From: Ornithodoros turicata
Taxonomy: Eukaryota > Arthropoda > Arachnida > Ixodida > Argasidae
Length of the DNA: 64,000 nt
NCBI RefSeq assembly: GCF_037126465.1
Contig: NC_088204.1
Location: 60,061,771 to 60,125,770 of the forward strand
Direction of reading: 5' to 3'
Part shown: positions 11,374-22,315 of the stretch, piece by piece
Numbering within the stretch: position 1 is the stretch's first letter
How the letters are laid out: each line of letters begins with the position of its first letter
Program-made: the position numbers and the translations under genes
The notes under the pieces: model-generated
The model's database searches: none
What the model was told of the DNA's origin: nothing
The model's input: only the letters and a program-made list of their open reading frames with translations

Positions 11374-12363
11374 ACTCCCATAGGCCCCTGTGTCTTCAGA
11401 ATGACGCCATGATAGAGACGGTCAGCGCCATCCATCCGTTGCGCGGACTACTACGATTGTAAATAAATGACGTCAGAGACGACGTCACTAGTATGAATAA
11501 TAAGCAGTGCATAATTATCCATGCACGTTTACATTGGCCCGGCCCACTTCGCTTGCCTTGTATTCCCTTTTCCGCGCCCAGTCAACAATACCAGACGAGA
11601 ATACAGAAAAATAAAGCATATCAGATTTAACGAATCACATCAATTCCAAATACACAGTTATCACAGATTTTGACAACTCCAAACAGAAACGCATCGTGAT
11701 GACCATAGAGAAATTAGGAAGGCTCACATAAGGCCCATTTCTCACCTAGAGCTATACGTATACCTAGTGATTAGACGTTTGCATTTATTCAATAAGTGGC
11801 CGTTATAGGTCCATTGCAACAAAACACGACATCGTTGGTACACAGTTGGTTCCTGCTAACACTCACACCATCATGGCCGCTCGTCCCATAACGAAATCTT
11901 TTTTTCGCGGGCCCAGCAACATGGGATCATTGTATTCATCTGTTCACTCGCGTTAATCTTGGTTGACAGCACGGAGATGTGAACGTCGCTTCCTGTTTAA
12001 CCCAAAGAGTGTACGAACTCCGTATTACAATGCACGGACACACGGTACGGATACAGAGACGCACGGATAAACAGACCCAACTGTGACACCTGCGCAAAGG
12101 AGCAGGATACGGAAATGTACTGGAGTGGTAGATGATCTCGTATATGTGCACGAGCGGGGCAACAGAAAGCTTTTTCTACATTGAAATTATGAATAACCTA
12201 TTAGTACACACACAAGTCACGCCCATGTTGTAAAGTTTTTCTGTTTACAACCGTACCTCTACTGTCAACACCCAGGATCGCTCGCGCCTCTTGCTGGTGG
12301 CCTTGCCGATGGGTCTGATTTGGTATTTTCGCTTGTTTTCGTTACCAGTTTAGATATACCTTG
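11374..12363. repeat. Dispersed repeat, copy 2 (ends A and B)
   Basis: Ends A (11374-11414) and B (12315-12363) match the ends of the copy at 7848-8232 in the same order and orientation. The distance between them is 990 bases here against 385 there, so one copy has internal gain or loss. 10346-11373 and 12364-12887 hold no recognisable feature. Confidence 0.5.
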
Positions 12364-12887
12364 GGAGATACGCCACAAAAGCGGCGATCGAGCACGTGAT
12401 CCTACTTTTCACGCCAGGGAAACAGCTTCTGGTCTTGAACAAAAACGACGATAAAACCAGAGACACGGAACAGAAATCTTGAACAGAATTAGCCAGTCTA
12501 ACGCACCTCAATAGAGTAGTGATGCCGTGCAACAAAAATGGATCGTTGCATTGGTAAAAGATTAGATAGCAGAATAACAAGGGTACAACTTACAATGAGG
12601 AACAGCGAATAGAACTGAATTTCAAAACGCGGGCTCCGGCGAAGTCGCTTTCAAATTATTTAAAGCAATGACACGCTGTCGTGTAGTAGAGAGTAATATG
12701 TAGTCGGCTGCGCAAAAATGTACTGTTTTTTTTTTTTTTTTTTGTATAACGTCGTTTGAACACGGACAGGCTGATAGACGCGTTTTATAAACGACGCATT
12801 TACTCTTGCAGAGCTTGTAGAACCTTGGCCAAGTTTTTATTTTCATTCTTAATTGCATTCATTTCTTCTTAACATTCCCTCTTCTAG

Positions 12888-13056
12888 GTGCTAGCTCAAA
12901 CAAACTCCAGACAATTGAGCGCAGGGTATATGCGAGCGAGAGGAGACCGATGGGAGGAGGTCTACCCCATGTACACGGGCTGGTTCTTACGACCTGTAGA
13001 CAGCTTCTTTCTCTTCAGGCGCTTCTGCCACATTTCACGACTTCTGACCGACTCAG
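12888..13056 (+). CDS. CNP: CNPase-like gene, exon C
   Basis: The exon follows a pyrimidine-rich acceptor (CCCTCTTCTAG) and ends at a GTGAGG donor (13057). Its 169 bases give 56 codons plus one base. It starts in phase 0, as required by exon B, and ends in phase 1. The product segment R-W-E-E-V-Y-P-M-Y-T-G-W-F-L matches the region of CNPases that ends in (P-L-Y-x)G-W-F-L, just after the kinase-like domain. Together the three exons cover the P-loop domain across about 10 kb. The 2H phosphoesterase exons with their two H-x-T-x motifs were not found downstream, so the gene is either cut short or has long repeat-filled introns. Confidence 0.8.
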
Positions 13057-13412
13057 GTGAGGCAGCCACAAAATTTTCACCTTCTTGACATGTTTGAGTG
13101 TATTGGTAGCTTTTCTGCTTAAAGCCCCAGGGCAGAATTAGTGATGAAACCAAAACAACAAGAAAATTAGCCTTGCGGCGGCCCGCTTTGAGAGGTGCTC
13201 TCCACGGGCTTATCCATGGGGATATAAAAAGAGAAGAGGGGCCACGACTCCATCCTGCAAGCATCCCGACGTAAAGCGGGTTTCGCATAGAAGTCTGTGC
13301 TAGCGGCGCCGTCTTGTCAGGACAGAGGAAACCGAAATAACGAAGCTGTCTCATAGTGTCATGCGGTATGTGGGTAGACGCATCGTCGTATGTCCGCATT
13401 TCACCCGCAACG

Positions 13413-13625
13413 TGAGGCTCGGTTTCACCAACGCCGTTTGACACTTGGACCGAGATCAACGGTCCCCTAACTTGAATTTAATGCTTAACTGGCAGTTCTT
13501 ATTACTGAGACATTGATCACGTCACCACCTAGCGTTGGCAAAAAAAGTATTGAGCGTTAACTTCAAGTTTTAGCAACGCTTGATCTCGGTTCAAAGTTAA
13601 TCAGAGTTGGTGAAACCGGGCCTCA
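13413..13625. mobile_element. MITE, 213 bp, TGAGGC termini
   Basis: The termini TGAGGCTCGGTTTCACCAAC and its near-complement (ending GGGCCTCA) start arms of about 60-75 bases that share ACCGAGATCAA and GTTAAC words. It is non-coding. No target duplication could be assigned. Confidence 0.8.
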
Positions 13626-15176
13626 ATTCCAGCTCGCAAACAGCAAAACTGCGAAACAAATCACACGAGAGAACGACATCATCCATAATGACGGTTACTT
13701 CTGAGCGTGTCGTGCGGTCGAGTTCTGTTTTTAGAGAGTGTGCGTGGGAAAACGGCTGATGGTGAGCTGGTGCGTTACCGGATAGAGATGAGTTGAAAGA
13801 AATGCAAAGAATTGCCAAGAGCTCGTGCTGTTCGGCGCTTTTTAAGTAAACGCAAAGGTACCTGTCCTTGTGGAATATCAAATGACCATGGTATATGTGA
13901 GAAATGTACTTTCGTGGGTATTTTTCTCAATGAAAACAGGAGAAAATGCCAAAATTAATGAGTAGGGTAAGGTGGGGCAAGAGGCACAGTGCAAGACGCG
14001 ACATTTCTTGCTCGACGCCGCCTGTCTCAGAGACGCTTCATGCGCTTGAAACTTCACTCATAGGTGGCTCTGCATGTCCGTTTTAGCTTTATTGCACATG
14101 ATAATTGTCCGGATGGGTGTATGCGCGTGCGCAATATTCGCGGCGAGGGTGACACAAACCCACCATTGTTGTAACTACCCTCAAGAGGGGGCTCTTGGCA
14201 AAACTGCCATCTTATCCTGATCGCACGTCATAGAAAACGTAATTTTGAGGTCATGTGACTTTGTTTACATGTCGTTTTGCCGCTTACCGACATATTTCCG
14301 TCGTCATAACGCCAAGAGATGAACGCGTATTTTGCCAGCGTAAGTTATGCGGTGCTTCTTCCGCAACATGGTAGCCCATTTCCCCTTATTTTAAGTACAT
14401 CGCATCGGCTCAGTGAGTTTTAACGCGTGGTCGACATCACATCTTTGGAAGTCGTCAACAGTACGAGGCCTTATGTACAAAACTGCGCGTTTTACTGCGA
14501 GATTATCGGACAAAAATAACTACCGTGATCGAAAGACATCCAAAATGTTGCGCCGAAACAAAAATCGCATTGTTTTCAAACGGTTTGGCCGCCGATCACG
14601 GGCCCCGCCATCTTTTAGGTCACGTGTGCCTTGACGTTTGCTGTGACGTGCGAGCAGGACCTGTCCAGGATGCATTGTGTTCGCCCAGCACGCTTTCGTC
14701 GCGGCCACCCGTCCCGTCGGCGCGCTCCGCTGCTATGCTCAGCTACTATGCAGGAAGGCGGCCTTGCAGTGGAAAATTGCGCAAAGATGCGACCGAGACG
14801 CGATTCCTTTCCTATGGGCACTCCACGGACAAGTCCCAGTATCATCGTAATACGCATGCGCTAACACTCTACGGCCGGTCCGAAGGAGTTTGACAGGCGA
14901 AATGGCATTTTTCGCCGAGCCCCAAAATGCTCATAGAATAGACAACTTTGCAACATGAAGTGCTTTATATAAGAATCATAGTTTTACACTTTATATCGTT
15001 TTGAGATTATACAATTTGATAAAATTGTCCGTGTGCCCCATCACTGTCACGGGCGGATCTAGACCCAGGCTAGGGGCGTAGTTTCATTGTCGAAGCGCCT
15101 AAATGGAGAGTGGGAAAACTGTGTAACCTAGCGTTTGGAGGGGGGGGGGGGGGGAGCGAGGGCGCCACTCACTAGA
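13626..15176. other. No gene seen
   Basis: Short frames at 14400-14900 lack recognisable domains. A GGGCGGATCTAGAC word at about 15050 resembles an hAT terminus like that at 26831, but no partner end was found. A poly-G run lies at about 15139-15155. Confidence 0.4.
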
Positions 15177-15910
15177 GTGCAGGTCTCGGAGTCGATTTTG
15201 TCAAACGCTCAGGGTGCAACAGGAGAAACAGGTACGCTTTAGCATCATGATTAATAAAGGGGTTTCGCGCGTTTCAATTGGCTCTACTGCTGCCTTTCCG
15301 AACTTTGTGGTTACACACCGCAGTAGAACGGCATGACATAAACCGTCGATGATATCTCGTTTGGCGCCATGATACAAGTCGTTTCGACCGCTTAGGACTT
15401 TTTGATTTTATTATTATTTCTCATTATATTGAGCACCGAAGATAATTAATTTGCCATTTTACAGTGACAAGTGCAGTTCTGGAAACTATTTTGTCAAACA
15501 GGACCTCTGAGGTGCAACAGGGGAAATAGGTACGAGGTTGAGACTCCGTGATCTCAATTTTACATATACATTTTACAAAATTAGCTTAGGACATCTTTCA
15601 CATCATTCTTATAGAAGATGCTATTAAGCCCGAAATGTGACCGAACTCGTCATTTTGCCTTCGGGAGTGCAGTTGTGGAAGCGATTTTGTCGAACGCGAC
15701 CTCTCACTGTGCAACTGGATATACCGGTAGAGGGCTCAAATTCCGTGACCTAAATTTCACATACACATATTACGAAATCAACTTAGAACAAATTGGATAT
15801 ATATATCAAATGATATTATGCGCCGAAGTTGATAAAATTGTCCATGTGACTCTTCAAAGTGCACTCTTGGAAGTGACCGCTTCGCCATCTGACGGAAGGA
15901 GCCTAAACAC
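15177..15910. repeat. Diverged tandem repeat of about 195 bp
   Basis: A motif made of AGTGCAG, TTTTGTCRAACG, GTGCAAC and GGTA words recurs at 15471 and 15666, with a weaker copy at 15859, giving spacings of 195 and 193. An earlier copy starts at 15177, 294 bases upstream. Copies are strongly diverged and no frame is shared. Confidence 0.65.
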
Positions 15911-16897
15911 AGGTATAACCGATTGGAACTGTTAGGGAGCGGCGCTCTTTTTAATTTTCACGATTTATCCGCAGAGGGACGGACCAAGTGGCAGTATATC
16001 GACATAAATTTTTGGGTATAATACGTCCTCTAACATCTACTTTGGCTTCCCGACACTGTTTCTATTTGTTTTATCTTCGTTACGAACCTCGAAGTTTATC
16101 TTGGCGAGCCCTGTATATTTCGACGTACATGCTGAATTCAGGATTTAAAAGAAAAATGCTTGGGACAGGGATTGTCTCCCTGTCTGCTATCTCACTTTTG
16201 CACGAAAGCCTCTAATTAAAGAGTTAATTAATTTAGGTAATTAGTCACCTAGCAATTACGTGCCCTCATCGAGAGGATGTCCGCCAGGTCATATAACCCA
16301 CTTGCAAGAACGTTGTCTATGCTGCCTCTCATAGCTTTTTAATGAAAAATTTGTAAACTATAAACACTGTAGCCCGTGCGCTACGAAATGTATATTTATT
16401 ATATACGTATGATTGAGTCGCAGTTGTAGGCAATAGCTCGAATAATATAGGGTGGAAGCAAGCCCAGATGTTGCACACCGAAGGACAACCGTTCTGCCTT
16501 GGTCGGTCATGCTGGTTCGGACAAGCGCCCGAAGATAGGACGTATTGCGATAGCAAAGAGGTAAGTCCTGACAGCCTCGTTTTTTACATAAGATACTCGT
16601 TTTCCCTTCTAAAGACCTTCCTGTTTTCCCGTCTGTAGAGGTATTGTACGAGTGTACAACACACGTGCATATAGCAGTGATAAAGCGTGGAACCGCCTCG
16701 CAGAAAGCCTTTCGTTTCACGACTTCAGACTCATCAGACTCACGTGTAACGCGCGAGCTGTGGCCTCTGAAGTGATTCGAGCGCTGGGGCACGAGATATC
16801 AAGTCAGTCGTGGAAGCCTACGTGGAAGGCGGGTTTCACACTAACGTTTTTCTCATCCGTGTTTTTCACGGGCGAGAAACGGACCCCTTAAATTCTA
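15911..16897. other. No gene seen
   Basis: AT-rich and mixed DNA with only short unrecognised frames. Confidence 0.4.
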
Positions 16898-17825
16898 TGG
16901 CCTTATTCACACGTGCATGTTCATTCACGGACCGTGTGCTTGTACGGAGAAACTCTCGGCGTGTCCTATTTTGACCCATTTTTCACGCACCCGGCTCGCA
17001 GTGTACGTGCGCCCTTCCCACACAATCGGAATTCTTCGTCCGTGTCCGTCCTGGTACTGATAAAAAAAAAGACATAAATGAAGAAGAAGGGAGTGTTCTT
17101 CGACGTATATAGACCAGCCACAAGGACAGCGGAGTTACCAGATAAGCGAAACAGCAGTTTCTGCTGCTTCTTGTAAGGTCCGTCTTTTACCGTGTATCCA
17201 CACGAGCGTGTTTTCTGACGGCGCAGCGACTGAAGGAGCGAGAGGGTAAATGATAAGGCGCTGAGGCTACGCCCCTCTGGAATGCCTACACAGATAGTGT
17301 TCCAATGTGCTGTCAGCTCAGATGCCGGGGATAACGTTCGCGGTGCGGTTGAAGGTTGCAGCATTAATTTTATGTGCACGGCGCTTGGTACGCAATGGAC
17401 GAAAGAAAGCGAAAATTGGTGGCTTTTGCTGTTCCCATTGGCGATAGTGAATGCTCCCATGAAAAGAAGTGGTTAAGGAAGACATGGACGAAAGAATGGG
17501 TGTTGAGGAAAGAGCACGGTCTGCAAAATAGCCACGAGCTTCACCTGCCTGTGCTATACCCGTGCATCTGCATGGCTGTTTGGTTACTATAGTTCGGTAT
17601 CGCGATCACAGCATCGAAAGTGTCATCCGCGTTCATGCTACGGATATCCGGTGAGGACAGTAAACGATCACGGTGGTACCGGTGCATCACGTCTCAACGA
17701 GATATCCCGTGACTGCAGCAGAATAGCGCTCTGTGCTCGGTATAGTATGTGAGAACGGCAACCGGAAAAACAGCGCCAGATTTTGAGCGCTATATAGCGA
17801 AGCGCTGTATGTGGGAACTGGCCTT
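16898..17825 (+). mobile_element. Harbinger-like relic, non-autonomous
   Basis: The left word GGCCTTATTCACACGTGC and the right end (complement of GGCCAGTTCCCACATACAGC) are imperfect inverted termini. The right terminus is close to that of the element at 7211-7683. The interior carries the start of a Harbinger-type frame at 17395. Boundaries are approximate. Confidence 0.45.
17395..17592 (+). pseudogene. Harbinger-type transposase N-terminus, truncated
   Basis: From the ATG at 17395 the first 45 or so codons resemble the N-terminal, basic segment found ahead of the nuclease domain in PIF/Harbinger transposases: M-D-E-R-K-R-K at the start, then W-T-K-E-W-V-L-R-K-E. Similarity stops after the segment H-E-L-H-L, and a stop follows at 17590. 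The DDE nuclease domain is absent. This is a relic; the identification is by pattern only and could be wrong. Confidence 0.4.
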
Positions 17826-20530
17826 AAATGCATAAAGCGTTCGTACATAAGACTGAGCGGGAACTAGTGTAGGACGGAGTGCTATGAAGGCTGTGTGTCT
17901 TCGTTTTCTACCTTGACGCCGCAGCAGTGTGACGGTGATGAGTGTAAAGCAGAGACTGCTGTGGCGTAAAGGTCGCACCTTTAGAACACAGTAAAAACAG
18001 CTTCATTGCATAGCACACTCTGCGCCAACCATTGCCGCGAATAATAGCCCTTGCTCACTTCTGATTGGAAGACACAGTGGAGCGTATACCTTTTTGTCTC
18101 AATGGTGTGTGTGTGTGTGGTAGTTCTGCCGCATGTTCTGCTAAAGCAAGGAACCTTGTCCTCTTTCTGCAGAAGGCAGGTCTTGATCCAAGGCCCATCT
18201 AACAGTTTGCTCCCCCCGACGACCTCACGCACCCTCTACGCACCTCTATCTCCATCCGGCTTGGTATTTTTCTTATTTTTGCTAAAGTCGTGACGACGCC
18301 CACTTCTGTGTGGAAAACAACGGCGAGCCGATCCTGCCATAACCCCCTCCCTTGTGTCAATTCGGATATATGATAAGTGACACAAAAAACCGTTCGCCGT
18401 CCTCTCTCTTCGAATCAGAAGCGATGACCCTATCGCTCGTGGCCATGGTTGGAGCATAGCCTGCTATGCCCTAAACTCAGTTTTTAGAGTGCAGAAATGG
18501 GATGGTTCAAGTACGATCCCCTCCTCTGGGAGCTTCCAATTCCTGCGTTTCATTGGCCCCATTGCTTTAGGCGTTGGACAGGTCATGTTTTTGTGTCTAC
18601 TGCCTTTGTACACTACTCATTGCAGTAAAACGTTCATCGCATATACCGGTGGCATAGCGAGGTAGAGTTCACCACCATGAGCCCGCACCGTTGGTAGTGC
18701 AATTAGAACGGGAGAAGAACCTCTCTTGGACAAGATCCTCTCCCACTCAAACAACCCTTATGATCTTTCCTGATCTTTTCCTTTTTTTTTCTTTGAAGGG
18801 GGGGGGGGTTGGGGGGTACGTTACCGTCCCATCCATGCATATAAAATTATGGGACAAAACGAAATTTACGAATTCGCACTTTTTGCATATCGCGTTGTAT
18901 AAGAAGCTCCCCCAGTGAATAATTACGAAATAATGCTATGGCAAAGCGAGACGCTATAACGTAAGTTCGTCAATATGTTGCATTTTTAGCACTAGCTTTA
19001 TCCAGATTTAAAACACGTTACTTTGAAGCGGTGTGGTAGTTCCCAAACTTTGTGGCCGCGAGGGATGGCAAACACGCAAAAATTTTGAAACCGAGGAAAA
19101 CTGGCGCCGTTTATTACAACTGTTCGTCCTCGATGATGCTTGTAAGGACACAATGTATGCACACAGTGGCCTCCCGCGAGCGCACTGCAAGACGCGATGG
19201 TGAACACACCTGTAAGCTTGTGTAATTACAGCCCTAAGATATTATAGCATTACACGGTTAATTTATGATGCAAGACAACTATGAATATGCGCGACCTCCG
19301 CAGTGGCCGGCTCGTGGATTAAATTTTGAGCCCCTTTGGCTTACCTGGCGTGCGACATACTGCTCACACATTTTCTCGTTTTCAAACGAAACTACCAGCA
19401 TCCTGAGCCGATACCTTTTGGTTTGAAATGCGAGCATGCAGCCAACTCGTTATTAATAATTAACGCGTTCTTAACTGATACAACGACTACGCCGTGAATA
19501 TGGGGACCCAAAACGTGCTTTGGTGTACATACATACCGTTGCTTCGGCATCCAGGTGTCTCTCTTTCATTTCAAAAACGATCTGTTCTCACATGGCATGT
19601 TTCCATGGTACATTTCGGTATTGCTTATCGGCAAGTTTCCACAAAATCGAGTGTTGCTCTACCAGGTGTATTAGATAAAAACAAAAGAGCTTGTCACATT
19701 GGCAATAGAAGTGGCTTTTTCTTTCTTTTTTCGTCCTCCCGGAAGGCTCTGCGCGTCAGTCGTCAGATTCTGTGTCCCGCGAACAAACTATCCGCGTGGT
19801 TCTTTCTGACGGACGGAGCTGCCGAGGGCAGTGATGTTGCACAAGGCTCTTTCAGATCTCGCCAAAAATAAGATAAGAACGTGCGCGCTTCCTAGATTCT
19901 GCTCTACGATAAGCCCCGCCCGCGACCGAACGGTTGGATGATTGGGTGATTACGCTGATACCTCCTCCTCCTCCTTCAGTCGCTGCTCAGTCAGAAAAGG
20001 CTCTCGTGTGAATACACGGTTACAGCGGCAATTGTTAACGGATGTTCCAGGCGATTCGCCATGTCCGTGTGCCAAAATCCTTCTCGCCTCTCCGCTCCAG
20101 AGAAGAGGAAACCAGAATGACAGGTGCGCGCACAGATGTGGAAAGAGCGAGCGGCGCTACAGAGGGGTATCTGCTTGCGGGAAAGGGGAAGGAAGAACGC
20201 ATTAGGTAGCATATCAGAAGCGTTACACGGAAACAAAACAAAAACAAAAAGCTTTCAAATCCAAGACCAGCAACGTGATGTCAGCCACTGCAAAGGAATC
20301 GGGTGCTTGGCGTGGCCTGTTTACGGAACTGTTATGCTCGTAGTAAAGACGTCTCAAACTGCTAGCTCGCTTGTAACCGTTCTAAACTTCCCTAGATTAT
20401 GCCCTCGTGCATGGTGAAGGCCAATATGGCATTAAGGGCTATAGGAGAAATGAGATGCAGACTAGCTGGTTGTACACGATAAAAGGGAACACCGAGACAA
20501 GGAAACGACTTACGAAGAGACTTTGTTGTC
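17826..20530. other. No gene seen; microsatellite
   Basis: Only short unrecognised frames are present. A (GT)n run lies at 18103-18120 and a poly-G run at about 18798-18809. Confidence 0.4.
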
Positions 20531-21858
20531 CTAGCCCTTATGAAAATGAAAATTGACTTTTAATGTATAATTGATTGATTTTTTATTTACTCTATTGACT
20601 TTCTGTATTCTTTGACTTCTGATTGACAGTGGTCGATTAAAGTCAATTGACTTATGGTTGATAATATTTTGACAGCATTTCTGTTGACAAATGTCAGTAG
20701 ACTGTAAATTGAATTTTATATGCATATTTATGTTCTTTTTCCACACTGTTCCATTTGGGACCCAATTAATTTTACACAAAATGTTTCCTATTAGGTTGCA
20801 TCAGCACAGTTACCTTTATTTCTATTCATTCATGCAGAGAAAGAACAACAATTTCATGTCCTATTTTTAGCAACTCTTTCGTTGTGTTAATTTCTCAAAC
20901 ATGACATATAATAGGAACTGTCGTGTTTCAGTGAAAAGCATTAGCTGGATGAAAGCGTTTAAAGAATATTAAACCTAAGATGACATAGAGCATGCAAGGA
21001 AGACAAGAATTCTTCTTAATCTGTTAGCAGCAATCAAACCATCTTGAAACGCAAGCAGACAAAGTAATATGATCAATAACACGGCATAACCAGATATTTT
21101 AATGTTAGTTATCTCTAGCAATAACCGTGCACTGACCATGACATGTAAGGCATCCATGCCGTGATACATTGCAGTTATAGTGTTCTGAAGACTGCACTGT
21201 CATCACCCAGCACAAAGCATCTTTTTTATAGAAAGATACAAAATGTTTTTGCAAGCATACAGGATTTGCTGAAGAACACAAAGCTTTCTTACGTGTGACA
21301 TGGTATGTGCATATTTTTTACAAGAACCGTGCACTCATCATGACATGTAAGGCATGTGTGCTGTAATATATTGTGGTTATATTTTTGAAGACTGCACTGT
21401 CAAATATTTTTCATGGAAAGATGTAAACACTTTTTGCAAGAAAACAAGGTTTGCTAAAGAACAGAAAGTTTTGTTAAGGACATGGAATGTACACATTTAG
21501 CACAGCAGCAGTGCCACACCCACAAATGTCTGGTAGCAACAGAACAATGGAAAAGTCACTTATGTGTGCATAAAATATATGTAACAGTATTATTTACAGT
21601 GTAAAATGAAGTGGCCCATTCTATGCAGCAAGATTTTTGAAGCTACAACTAAGCAAAGGACACCGGACAAATTTCCCTCCTCCTGAGAGTTCCCGGTATT
21701 TTACCCGGAAGCACTGATAGATGCGCACTGGTAATCCTCCCTACACTCAGTGAAAATACTGATACACTAATAATCATCAAAATGAGTACTGGCTCGCTGG
21801 ATTTCTACCCGTCTTAATTCATAGAGGCTTTTACATGAATTAACCACTATTCTGCACT
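20531..21858. repeat. AT-rich tract with 202-bp direct duplication
   Basis: Two tandem copies of a roughly 202-base unit start at 21124 and 21326, each opening with ACCGTGCACT and TCATGACATGTAAGGC-type words and containing GAAGACTGCACTGTCA. The rest is AT-rich with no gene. The tract lies downstream (3') of the minus-strand transposase and may belong to that element. Confidence 0.6.
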
Positions 21859-22117
21859 CCAAATGTGTGCGATAAATAGGAAGAACCCCAATGGATGGAA
21901 AATGAGTAGTAGTAGTCAATAATAACAGCTAAAGAAACAATAAATGTAATAATAATGTAAAATAAAACAACAATAATGTAATAATAATAAATGTAAAAAT
22001 GTAAAATAAATCCTTGTGTACATTATTTTACATTTTTGTTTCTTTAGCTGTTATTATTGACTACTACTACTCATTTTCCATCCATTGGGGTTCTTCCTAT
22101 TTATCGCACACATTTGG
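21859..22117. repeat. Perfect 82-bp inverted repeat
   Basis: Arms 21859-21940 and 22036-22117 are exact reverse complements over 82 bases, starting CCAAATGTGTGCGATAAATA. They enclose a 95-base AT-rich loop with further partial self-complementarity. The structure sits about 200 bases beyond the stop codon of the minus-strand transposase. Confidence 0.95.
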
Positions 22118-22315
22118 TATGTTGAAACCAAAAACGTAGAAAAAACAACTCCTTAGTGCAAAATCAGAATTTTCTGTGGCATCGAATCAGTCAACTGTGC
22201 AACGACCACAACACTTTTCCTATGTTCACTATAGCCTGTTCTTGTTCTTCACACATGATGAATGTGGGCATCTCAGCACTTGTGTTAACACATGAAAGAA
22301 ATGAAAGAACAACCT

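Noticed and set aside
16966..17460. 164-codon minus-strand frame
   Set aside because: It is antisense to the Harbinger-like segment and has no recognisable features.
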